In this document: in pieces, positions 35,087 to 42,756 of the stretch
How positions within the stretch are numbered: position 1 is the stretch's first letter
Layout: each line of letters begins with the position of its first letter
Assembly: GCF_029961765.1 (NCBI RefSeq)
Contig: NZ_CP124681.1
Location: 5,270,001 to 5,334,000 of the forward strand
Reading direction: 5' to 3'
DNA length: 64,000 nt
DNA from: Nocardioides sp. QY071
GTDB lineage: Bacteria > Actinomycetota > Actinomycetes > Propionibacteriales > Nocardioidaceae
The notes under the pieces: model-generated
The model's input: the letters and a program-made list of their open reading frames with translations, nothing else
Told to the model about the DNA's origin: nothing
Databases searched by the model: none
Position numbers and translations under genes: made by a program

Positions 35087-35710
35087 TCACTGCGACGGCA
35101 GGTCCGAGAGCAGGCTCTCGAGGTCCGTCGGCAGGTCCGACGGGAGGTCGGAGAGCAGGCTCTCCAGGTCCTCCGGCGAGGTCGGCAGGTCCGTCGGGAC
35201 CTCGGTCGGCAGGTCCGTCGGGACCTCGGTCGGCAGGTCGGACGAGTCGCCCGAGTCGCCCGAGTCGTCCGAGCCGGTCGAGCCCGAGCACGTCTTGGCC
35301 TGGTACTCCGAGAAGGCCTCGACCTTCTTCTTCTCGTCCTTGCTGAGGTCGGCCTCGAACGGGTTCTCGTCGCCGCCCTTGGTGAGGGCCTCCTTGATGT
35401 CGTCCGCGTCGATGTCCTTCGCGGCGTCGAGCTGGATCTCGAAGCCCTCGCGAGCGTCGTCGGAGATGTCCTTCGGCGTACCGACCTTCTCGAGGTCGTC
35501 GGCCTGCTCCTTGACGAGGTCGGCGAGCTTGTCCCAGTCCTCGTCGGTGAAGGCCTTGGTGAAGGCGGCGTCGCTGCTCGAGCCGGACACGGCGTCGCAG
35601 AAGTCCTTGACCGAGGCGTCAGTCGGCGCGCCGCCACCGCACGCGGTGAGCGAGAGGGCGAGCAGGACGGCAGCACCGGCGGAGGCCAGCGGGCGCTTGA
35701 TCGGGGTCAT
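35087..35710 (-). CDS. Lipoprotein with repetitive Asp/Ser/Pro tail
   Basis: 207 residues. Lipobox LSLTAC with Cys at about 24, a helical acidic domain (about 30-140, with a second Cys pair C38 and C137), then a low-complexity tail with two exact copies each of LPTEVPTD and LESLLSDLP. AGGAA precedes the ATG. Function unknown; the tail resembles a wall-spanning spacer. Confidence 0.8.
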   Translation of the reverse strand: MTPIKRPLASAGAAVLLALSLTACGGGAPTDASVKDFCDAVSGSSSDAAFTKAFTDEDWDKLADLVKEQADDLEKVGTPKDISDDAREGFEIQLDAAKDIDADDIKEALTKGGDENPFEADLSKDEKKKVEAFSEYQAKTCSGSTGSDDSGDSGDSSDLPTEVPTDLPTEVPTDLPTSPEDLESLLSDLPSDLPTDLESLLSDLPSQ

Positions 35711-35877
35711 GTCAGTTCCTTTCCTGAGGGGGTGGAGCACGTCGGCACGCCCCTCGAGCAGGGGCGCGGCCGCACGGGCGACCACGCGGTCACCCTGCCC
35801 CCACCGGTCTCAGACTATTCACAGGGAGGACGAACAGCAGGTTGCGGTCCCGTGACCGGCGTGGTGCGACTGCGGAG

Positions 35878-36618
35878 TCAGCCGCCCCAGAGCGGGGCGG
35901 GCGGAACCTCCAGCAGGCCCTCGAGAGCCGCGAGGTACGACGCCCGCGGGATCTCGCGCACACCCAGCCCCATCAGGTGCCGGGTGGCCCACTGCACGTC
36001 GACCAGCCGGTTGCCGGCCGCGCCGTCGGCGTCCGCCGCGAGCCCGTCGACCAACCCGATCAGCGCGACCTTCGACGCGTCGGTGACGTGGTGGAACATC
36101 GACTCCCCGGCGAACAGCCCGCCGATCGCGACGCCGTACAGCCCGCCGACGAGGCGGCCGTCTCGCCAGGTCTCGACCGAGTGCGCCCAGCCGAGGCGGT
36201 GCAGGTCGCCGTACGCACGGGCGATCCGGGCGTCGATCCACCCGTGCGGTCGCCGCGGGTCGGCGCACGCGGCGACCACCTCGTCGAAGGCGGTGTCGAC
36301 GCGCACCTCGAAGTCGCGCGCCGAGCGGCGCAGCGAACGGGAGACCCGCAGCTCGTCGAGGCGCAGCACCCCGCGGTACGCCGGGCTCCACCACCCGATC
36401 GCCCGCCCCTCGGGCATCGGGAACAGGCCGCTGCGGTACGCCGCCAGCAGGGTCCCGGGCGCGAGGTCGGCACCCACCGCCACCAGGTCGCTGCCGTCGT
36501 GGGTGCCGTCGCCCTCGTCGCCGTCGTCGTACTCCTCCGGGTCGTCGAGGACCGGCAGCGCCGCCAGCTCCGTGCGACTCGGGAAGACCCAGGGGCTGGG
36601 CTCGGGCTCGACGGGCAC
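35878..36618 (-). CDS. aat: Leucyl/phenylalanyl-tRNA-protein transferase
   Basis: 246 residues. Adds Leu or Phe from tRNA to proteins with N-terminal Arg or Lys, marking them for ClpAP/ClpS. Typical segments are seen: SGLFPMPEGRAIGWWSPAYRG, HVTDASKVALIGL and WATRHLMGLGVREIPRASYL. A short acidic insert (EEYDDGDEGDGTHDG) near residue 30 is unusual. TACGCT plus six bases supports the GTG start at 36618. Control is probably independent of the divergent EcsC-like gene. Confidence 0.93.
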   Translation of the reverse strand: MPVEPEPSPWVFPSRTELAALPVLDDPEEYDDGDEGDGTHDGSDLVAVGADLAPGTLLAAYRSGLFPMPEGRAIGWWSPAYRGVLRLDELRVSRSLRRSARDFEVRVDTAFDEVVAACADPRRPHGWIDARIARAYGDLHRLGWAHSVETWRDGRLVGGLYGVAIGGLFAGESMFHHVTDASKVALIGLVDGLAADADGAAGNRLVDVQWATRHLMGLGVREIPRASYLAALEGLLEVPPAPLWGG

Positions 36619-36643
36619 GAGCCGAGCGTATGCGGTCGAATGT

Positions 36644-36712
36644 GCACCGCGCCCCATGCGGATTGGCCGTGTTGTGACGCGAATCGCGACCAATCCGCAT
36701 GGGGTGCGGCGC
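36644..36712. repeat. Covarying hairpin element, copy 2
   Basis: Arms 36644-36666 and 36690-36712 pair with two mismatches around a 23-base loop. It lies between two divergent leaderless promoters (TACGCT at 36625-36630 and TAGGCT at 36717-36722), so it forms the upstream region of both. Confidence 0.75.
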
Positions 36713-36729
36713 TCGCTAGGCTCGGGGAC

Positions 36730-37425
36730 ATGGCTTCGCTGAAGAAGGGACTGGCCCTGCGGACCGCGCAGCAGCTCGCGCCCAAGGTCACCCGGCTCGC
36801 GCCGGGGCTGACGCAGTCGTTCGTGCGCGAGGCGCTCCACCGCGCGTTGGTGGGGGTCGGACCGCTGCCGCCGGCGGCGGAGGCGGCGCGGGTGCAGCTC
36901 CACGAGCAGCGCGGCGACGTCGACAAGGCCGTGCGGGAGCTGGTCGAGAACCACGTGGCCTACGCCAGTGTGGAGGGGCTCGCGACCAACCTGGGCGGGC
37001 TGATCACCGCGACGATCGTGGCGCCGGCGAGCATCACCGGGCTGGCGCTCATCCAGTGCCGGATGGTGGCCGGCATCGCGCACCTGCGCGGCTACGACCT
37101 CGACGACCCGCGGGTGCGCAACGCGATCCTGGTCTGCATCCTCGGCGAGGACACGGTCAAGACGATGGTCAAGCGGCACCAGCTGCCCGCGCCGCCGATG
37201 GCGATCGCGACCGCGCCGCAGCACGACCCGAACCTCGACCGGACCGTGTCGACGGTGCTGGCCGGCGAGCTGATCGGCCGGGTGATCGGCAAGCGGATGG
37301 TGACGACCGTCGGCAAGAAGGTGCCGCTGGTCGGTGGCGCGGTCGGCGCGGTGGCCGACGGCTGGAGCACCTACCGGGTGGGGCGCTACGCCGGCCGGGA
37401 GTTCCGGCCGCTGCGGCGCCCCTGA
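36730..37425 (+). CDS. EcsC family protein
   Basis: 231 residues. EcsC-like domain, with two amphipathic or hydrophobic helices (GLITATIVAPASITGLALIQC and VPLVGGAVGAVADGWSTYRVG). Eucaryotic and bacterial relatives bind membranes but no reaction is known. TAGGCT plus seven bases precedes the ATG. Ends four bases before the convergent sulfotransferase gene. Confidence 0.82.
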   Translation: MASLKKGLALRTAQQLAPKVTRLAPGLTQSFVREALHRALVGVGPLPPAAEAARVQLHEQRGDVDKAVRELVENHVAYASVEGLATNLGGLITATIVAPASITGLALIQCRMVAGIAHLRGYDLDDPRVRNAILVCILGEDTVKTMVKRHQLPAPPMAIATAPQHDPNLDRTVSTVLAGELIGRVIGKRMVTTVGKKVPLVGGAVGAVADGWSTYRVGRYAGREFRPLRRP

Positions 37426-37429
37426 AGCC

Positions 37430-38668
37430 CTACTGCTCCTGCGGCGTCCGGTTGCGGGCCTTGCGGTAGACCCCGAGCGCCTGGCGGCCCTTGCCGCTGC
37501 GCTCCAGCCTCTGCACGGTCCACTCCATCGAGCGCATCAGCCGCGGCGTGCGGGCCCGGACCAGCTCGCGACGGGCGGCCTCGAGCTTGCGGCGCAGCCG
37601 CTCGTTCTCGGCGTGCGCCTCGGCGTTGTCGAGCAGCAGCGCCTTGATCGCGTCGACCGCCGCAGAGGCGACCTGGCGCTCCGGCGGGTGGTCGGGGTCG
37701 ACCCACTTGCCGGCCGGGGCGGGAGCGCCGCGCAGGTCCTCGAGGTCGCCGGTGACGTCGTACCCACGGCGGGAGAGCTCCGCGATCCAGCTCTCGGTGA
37801 GCTCGTGCACCCAGGGGTACTGGTCCGGCGGCAGGCCGAGGCGGGCGGACTTGGTGCGCTTGGAGAGGGTGCGGTGGGCGAGCAGCTCACGGACGAGCGG
37901 GCGGTAGTGCTGCGGCGGCAGGTCGCGGGCGGCGGTGCGGTTGATCCGGCGGATCAGCGCCGACTCGGGTACGCCGAGGCTCGGGTTCGCGCGCCGGGTG
38001 GTGAGCTTGAGGTCGAGCCCGTCGAGCCCGAAGGTGGTGCTGAACCGCTCCCACAGCAGGTCGGGTGGGCCGCCGGACGGCGGGACGGTGACCAGGTGGA
38101 CCCGCTCGGGCGGGATGTCCGCACCCCAGCGGTCCAGGATGTCGGGGATCTCCTGCACGCCCCAGAACCACGCGCCGACGCGGTGCACGCGCTCGGGGTC
38201 CTGGATCAGCTCGAGGAAGCGGCCGTAGCCGAAGCGCGCGCGGTGCTTGACGTTCTCCTGCCACTCGGCCGGGATCTGGCGGACCAGGTCGCGCACGGAG
38301 AGGATCAGGTGGACCTCGGTGCCGCCGTCGCTGGTGTCGCCGCCGGGCCGGTGGCCGATCGAGGCGAGTGCGCGGGCGACCTGGCTGCGCGAGGCGGAGG
38401 CGAGGATCTCGTGGCTGATGATCGCGGTGCCGTCGTGGGCCCGGACCTGCTCGGCGAGCCGGTCCCAGGCGCCGACGGCCTCGGCCTCGAGCCCGCCCCA
38501 GCGCAGCCGCATCAGGTCGAGCGCGGCGAGGAAGTGCTCGTCGAAGCGGTCGGCAGGATAGAGCACGTCCTGCTTGAGGAGCTTGGCCCGGTTCTTGTAG
38601 AGGACGTCCTGGAGGTACGACGTCCCGGTCTTGGGCGTCCCGACGTGGAGCAGGACTCGCCGACTCAC
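37430..38668 (-). CDS. Sulfotransferase-family protein
   Basis: 412 residues. The N-terminus has the 5'-phosphosulfate loop HVGTPKTGTSYLQ (about 8-20) that binds PAPS, and the 3'-phosphate motif is probably LSVRDLVRQ at about 130. A long C-terminal helix with coiled-coil character (about 355-400) is typical of actinobacterial members. It overlaps the upstream unknown gene by four bases. Acceptor unknown; a lipid or surface sugar is a guess. Confidence 0.85.
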   Translation of the reverse strand: MSRRVLLHVGTPKTGTSYLQDVLYKNRAKLLKQDVLYPADRFDEHFLAALDLMRLRWGGLEAEAVGAWDRLAEQVRAHDGTAIISHEILASASRSQVARALASIGHRPGGDTSDGGTEVHLILSVRDLVRQIPAEWQENVKHRARFGYGRFLELIQDPERVHRVGAWFWGVQEIPDILDRWGADIPPERVHLVTVPPSGGPPDLLWERFSTTFGLDGLDLKLTTRRANPSLGVPESALIRRINRTAARDLPPQHYRPLVRELLAHRTLSKRTKSARLGLPPDQYPWVHELTESWIAELSRRGYDVTGDLEDLRGAPAPAGKWVDPDHPPERQVASAAVDAIKALLLDNAEAHAENERLRRKLEAARRELVRARTPRLMRSMEWTVQRLERSGKGRQALGVYRKARNRTPQEQ

Positions 38669-39813
38669 GATTCCTCCTTGGGCACGGTGACGGGGTCGAG
38701 GAGCAGGCCGAGCGCGAGGGCCAGGACCTCGGCGTCGACCGGTGCCACCGGCTCGGTACCGAGGGGGCGCGGCAACAGCTGGTCAAGATCGCCGAGCACA
38801 GGGTAGCGAGCCGCGGCGAGGTCGTGGCGGGTGCGTTCGGCCTGCGTGCTGAGCCAGCCGTCCCAGCGCGGCGGCAGCGTCGGGGGCGGTCCGCCGAGCC
38901 CGTCGAGGCGCCGGCCGAGGGTGTCGCGGAGCAGCCGCGGGCGGTCCTCGGAGGCGACCAGCAGGCCGAGCGGCTCGCCGACCCGGCGGATCAGGTCGAC
39001 TGCGTGCGCACCGAGGCGCGGCGGACCGCCGAGCCGGGTCACGCCGAGCTCGTCGGCCAGCAGCCGGTCGTCGAGGACGACCCGGACCCGCTCGGCGCCG
39101 TACTTGTAGGCCGCGGAGCGCGCCATCCGCGCCAGGTCGGCGCGCGGCGGCAGGTGACCGGCACCGGCGTTGGCGCGCACGAAGCCGCGCCAGGACGCGC
39201 CGCCCTGGTCGAAGCTGCGCGCGGTCCAGGCCTGGACGAGGACGGTCTCCAGGTCGTCGGCGAGGAGGTACGCCGTGGGCCGGCGACCGCCCGGACGGTG
39301 ACCCTGGACGGTGAGCTCGGCGCGGACGGCGTCGGCACGCCAGGGCATGCCGACCACGACGAACGAGCGGACCCACGGGCGTCGTACGGCGCGGACCTTG
39401 TCGACGAAGGTCGGCTCGGGCTCCGGGAGGGCGGCGGTCAGCGCGACGTCGTCGGCGATCAGGGCGCTCGCGACCCGGAGCAGCTCGTCGTCGCTCAGCG
39501 CGTCCGGGTCGACCGGACGCGGCCCGAACTGGTCAGGGGCGTCGTCGACCCCCACCAGTGCGAGCTCGCTGCGGCCGCGTCCGGAGACGCCGGCGGCGAG
39601 CACGCGCTCCGCAGTGGCGGCCGGGACGGTGCGCCCGGCCGCATGGGCGTGGGCGTTGAGGCGGCGCAACAGCGCGAGCTGCTGGGCTCCCGGGAGCTCG
39701 GCGCCGAGCGGCTCGCCCTCCCCCGATCCGTCGGCCGGCCAGTCGAGCCACGGCGTCGTCGCTCCGGCTCGCAACGCGGCCACCCATCCCCAGGCGCGTC
39801 GTCGACCACTCAT
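38665..39813 (-). CDS. Unknown protein coupled to the sulfotransferase
   Basis: 382 residues, soluble, Arg/Leu/Ala-rich, no signal peptide and no recognised domain; conserved-looking blocks are SFVVVGMPWRADAVRAEL and KYGAERVRVVLDDRLLADELG. TAACGT stands six bases before the ATG, so it leads the operon, and its stop overlaps the sulfotransferase start (ATGA). The pairing suggests a shared job, for example supplying or recognising the sulfate acceptor. Confidence 0.75.
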   Translation of the reverse strand: MSGRRRAWGWVAALRAGATTPWLDWPADGSGEGEPLGAELPGAQQLALLRRLNAHAHAAGRTVPAATAERVLAAGVSGRGRSELALVGVDDAPDQFGPRPVDPDALSDDELLRVASALIADDVALTAALPEPEPTFVDKVRAVRRPWVRSFVVVGMPWRADAVRAELTVQGHRPGGRRPTAYLLADDLETVLVQAWTARSFDQGGASWRGFVRANAGAGHLPPRADLARMARSAAYKYGAERVRVVLDDRLLADELGVTRLGGPPRLGAHAVDLIRRVGEPLGLLVASEDRPRLLRDTLGRRLDGLGGPPPTLPPRWDGWLSTQAERTRHDLAAARYPVLGDLDQLLPRPLGTEPVAPVDAEVLALALGLLLDPVTVPKEES

Positions 39814-39872
39814 GGCCCAACGTTAAGGGGAGGTGGCGAACCCGTGCCTGCCAGGGGCGCCTGCCGAGCTGC

Positions 39873-39933
39873 CGCACCCCATGCGTTCTGGTCGTCGATC
39901 CAGCGAATTCGCGACCAGAACGCATGGGGCGCG
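39873..39933. repeat. Covarying hairpin element, copy 3
   Basis: Arms 39873-39894 and 39912-39933 pair with one mismatch around a 17-base loop. It lies between two genes on the same strand, eight bases after the HMG-CoA lyase stop, so it could terminate that operon. Confidence 0.75.
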
Positions 39934-39941
39934 CGCAACGG

Positions 39942-40883
39942 TCAGGCGCCGCTGAGGGCCCGGACGACGGCCGAGGGGCTCGGCCGGCCGAGCTGCTCGG
40001 CCATCCAGGCGCTGGTCGCGACGACCGCGTCCAGGTCGACGCCGTGCTCGATGCCGAGCCCGGTGAGGAACCACACCAGGTCCTCGGTGGCCAGGTTGCC
40101 GGTGGCGCTCTTGGCGTAGGGGCAGCCGCCGAGGCCGCCCGCCGAGGCGTCGTACGTCGTGACTCCGGACTGCAACCCCGCGTGGACGTTGGTGAGCGCC
40201 TGGCCGTAGGTGTCGTGGAAGTGCAGCGCGAGCCGGTCGCACGAGACGCCGGCCTCGGCGAACGCGGCGACCAGGGCCTTGACGTGGCCGGCGGTGGCGA
40301 CGCCGATGGTGTCGCCGAGGCTGAGCTGGCCGACGCCCAGGTCGAGCAGGCGGGTGCCGACGGCGACGACCTGCTCGATCGGTACGGCGCCCTCCCACGG
40401 GTCGCCGAAGCACATCGAGACGTAGCCGCGGACGTCCATCCCGGCGGCCAGGGCGGCCACGATGGTCGGCTCGAACATCTCGAACTGCGACTCGAGGGTG
40501 CGGTTGAGGTTCTTGTTCGCGAACGTCTCGGTCGCCGACGCGAAGACCGCGACGTGGCGCAGGCCGAGGCCGACGGCCCGGTCCAGGCCGCGCTGGTTGG
40601 GCACCAGGACCGGCAGCTGGCGGGCGGCGTCCCCGAGGTCGGCGGTCAGGCCGGTCATCAGGTCAGCGGCGTCGGCGAGCTGCGGCACCCAGTCGGGGTG
40701 CACGAAGCTGGTCGCCTCGACGATCGGGAGCCCCGCGTCGATCAGCCGCTTCACGAAGGCAGCCTTGACCTCGGTGGGCACCACGGACTTCTCGTTCTGC
40801 AGGCCGTCGCGCGGCCCGACCTCGTAGATCGTGACCTTCGCGGGCAGTCCCGGCTCGTCGATCACCATCGGCAGCCCGCTCAT
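39942..40883 (-). CDS. mvaB: Hydroxymethylglutaryl-CoA lyase
   Basis: 313 residues, DRE-TIM metallolyase that splits HMG-CoA to acetoacetate and acetyl-CoA, the last step of leucine breakdown. Seen: EVGPRDGLQNEK (about 21-32), the signature LGDTIG, LHFHDTYGQA with metal His ligands (about 215-225), and GLGGCPYAKSATGN with the catalytic Cys. Overlaps accA by four bases (ATGA), last in the accD-accA-mvaB operon. Confidence 0.95.
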   Translation of the reverse strand: MSGLPMVIDEPGLPAKVTIYEVGPRDGLQNEKSVVPTEVKAAFVKRLIDAGLPIVEATSFVHPDWVPQLADAADLMTGLTADLGDAARQLPVLVPNQRGLDRAVGLGLRHVAVFASATETFANKNLNRTLESQFEMFEPTIVAALAAGMDVRGYVSMCFGDPWEGAVPIEQVVAVGTRLLDLGVGQLSLGDTIGVATAGHVKALVAAFAEAGVSCDRLALHFHDTYGQALTNVHAGLQSGVTTYDASAGGLGGCPYAKSATGNLATEDLVWFLTGLGIEHGVDLDAVVATSAWMAEQLGRPSPSAVVRALSGA

Positions 40884-42751
40884 GCGCTCTCCCCCTCCAC
40901 GACGAACAGCTCAGCGCCCAGGGCCACCTGCTGGCCGGTGCCGGCGCCGACGGCGGTGACCGTGCCGGCGTACGGCGCCTTGAGCGCCAGCTCCATCTTC
41001 ATCGCCTCGACGACACCGAGCACGTCGCCCTCGGCGACCGTGTCGCCCACCGCGACCCTCACGTCGAGGACCGTGCCGGGCATCGGCGCGACGACCGTGC
41101 CGTCGCCGGCCGCCACGCCGTGGTCGGCACTTGCGTCGGGGCGGTCGAAGACATAGCGCTGGCCCTGGTGGGCGAGCTCGACGTGGTACCGGCTCACGCG
41201 GGCCACCGAATCGTTCGATCGAACGGTTCGGGGGCGGTCGGGCAGCACCACCGTACCGTCGGTGAACTCCACCACGACCGGGGCCGCGGGTGCGCCCATC
41301 CGGAAGCCGTCGCCGGCGAACGGACCGGTGGCCGCGGTGTTGGCGTCGAGCCAGAGCCGGGCGGCGACCGCTCGGGCCGGGGCCGGGTCGGGGGCCGGGA
41401 CGTCGTGCCGGTCGAGCCAGGCGGTGTCGATGCCGCCGGGGACGGCGAACTCCTCGCCCGCCGCCAGCACCCGCAGGAAGCCGGTGTTGGTGGTCAGGCC
41501 GAGGATCGCGGTGTCGTCGAGCGCGGCGACCAGCGCGCGACGCGCGCTCTCGCGGTCGCGCCCGGAGACGATGACCTTGCCTAGCATCGGGTCGTACGAC
41601 GTGCTCACGACCTGGCCGGACTCGAGCGCGTGGTCGACCCGGGGTGTCGAGGCTCGCTGCGCTCGCACCTCAACCACCGAGTCCGGCCAACGGACGACGG
41701 TCGCCGTACCGGCCTGCGGGAGGAAGCCGGCGAAGGCGTCCTCGGCGTAGATCCGCGCCTCGATCGCGTGGTCCCGGAAGCGCACCCCGGACTGGTCGAA
41801 CGGCAGCGGCTCCCCCGCGGCGACGGCGAGCTGCAGCGCCACCAGGTCCGTGCCGCTGTGGATCTCGGTGACCGGGTGCTCGACCTGGAGCCGGGTGTTC
41901 ATCTCCAGGAAGTAGAAGTCTCCGGTGCTGGCGTCGAGAAGGTACTCGATCGTGCCCGCGTTCTCGTAGCCCACCGACGCGGACAGATCGACCGCGGAGG
42001 CGTGGATCCGGGAGCGCAGCTCGTCGTCGAGCGCGGGGGCGGGCGCCTCCTCGAGCACCTTCTGGTGACGGCGCTGCACCGAGCATTCGCGGGTGCCGAG
42101 GTGGACGACGGTGCCGTGGCTGTCGCCGAGCACCTGCACCTCGATGTGGCGACCGCGCTCGACGTACTTCTCGACCAGGATGGTGTCGTCGCCGAAGGCG
42201 CTGGCCGCCTCGCGCTTCGCGGCGGCGACGGCGGCGTCGAAGTCGGCGGCCGCGCGGACCACGCGCATGCCCTTGCCGCCACCGCCGGCGGCGGCCTTGA
42301 CCAGCACCGGGTAGGCGAAGGTGGCCGGGTCCTCAGCGATGTCGTACGACGGCACCACCGGCACGCCGGCCTCGACGGCCAGGTCGCGGGCCGCGTCCTT
42401 GCGCCCCATCTGCTCGATGACCTTCGGGCTGGGCCCGACCCAGGCGATGCCCGCGTCGGTGACGGCGGCCGCGAAGCCCGCGTTCTCGGAGAGGAAGCCG
42501 TAGCCGGGGTGGATCGCGCCCCCGTCGGCCAGGCCGGCCTCCTTCGCGGCGGCGAGGACGGCGTCGCCGTCGAGGTAGGACGGCACCCGCAGGGCGACGT
42601 CGGCGTCGCGGACGTGCAGCGCGTCGGCGTCGAGGTCGGTGTGCACCGCGACGGTGCGGATACCCAGGTCGCGGCAGGTGCGGAAGACGCGGCGGGCGAT
42701 CTCGCCGCGGTTGGCGACCAGTACGGACCTGATCTCGTGGGTCTCGGTCAT
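40880..42751 (-). CDS. accA1: Acyl-CoA carboxylase biotin-carboxylase/BCCP subunit
   Basis: 623 residues. Biotin carboxylase (1-450, ATP-grasp, AAAGGGGKGM at 154-163; EMNTRLQVEHP at 283-293) followed by a linker and biotinyl domain with VEAMKMEL (Lys585). With AccD it carboxylates 3-methylcrotonyl-CoA or a related acyl-CoA. Two in-frame repeat insertions are visible: about 12 residues, VEVRAQRASTP, at 359-370 and PRTVRSNDSV at 507-516. Both lie outside the active centre, so the enzyme is expected to work. Five bases behind accD. Confidence 0.93.
   Translation of the reverse strand: MTETHEIRSVLVANRGEIARRVFRTCRDLGIRTVAVHTDLDADALHVRDADVALRVPSYLDGDAVLAAAKEAGLADGGAIHPGYGFLSENAGFAAAVTDAGIAWVGPSPKVIEQMGRKDAARDLAVEAGVPVVPSYDIAEDPATFAYPVLVKAAAGGGGKGMRVVRAAADFDAAVAAAKREAASAFGDDTILVEKYVERGRHIEVQVLGDSHGTVVHLGTRECSVQRRHQKVLEEAPAPALDDELRSRIHASAVDLSASVGYENAGTIEYLLDASTGDFYFLEMNTRLQVEHPVTEIHSGTDLVALQLAVAAGEPLPFDQSGVRFRDHAIEARIYAEDAFAGFLPQAGTATVVRWPDSVVEVRAQRASTPRVDHALESGQVVSTSYDPMLGKVIVSGRDRESARRALVAALDDTAILGLTTNTGFLRVLAAGEEFAVPGGIDTAWLDRHDVPAPDPAPARAVAARLWLDANTAATGPFAGDGFRMGAPAAPVVVEFTDGTVVLPDRPRTVRSNDSVARVSRYHVELAHQGQRYVFDRPDASADHGVAAGDGTVVAPMPGTVLDVRVAVGDTVAEGDVLGVVEAMKMELALKAPYAGTVTAVGAGTGQQVALGAELFVVEGESA
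41206..41231. repeat. Intragenic palindrome in accA, copy of the 4212 element
   Basis: 26-bp palindrome (one mismatch) with the core CGTTCGATCGAACG, nearly the same as an arm of the element at 4212-4294, in frame within accA and encoding P-R-T-V-R-S-N-D-S-V. Confidence 0.85.
41643..41678. repeat. 36-base repeat-like insertion in accA
   Basis: Thirty-six bases, equal to twelve codons, starting GGTGTCGAGGCTCGCTGC and ending CACCTCAACCACC. Strings of this type are dispersed in many actinobacterial genomes (from memory). The protein has twelve extra residues here. Confidence 0.65.
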
Positions 42752-42756
42752 CGCGA

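Noticed and set aside
36100..36700. Alternative coding frames antisense to aat
   Set aside because: No start signals and clear coding evidence for aat on the other strand.
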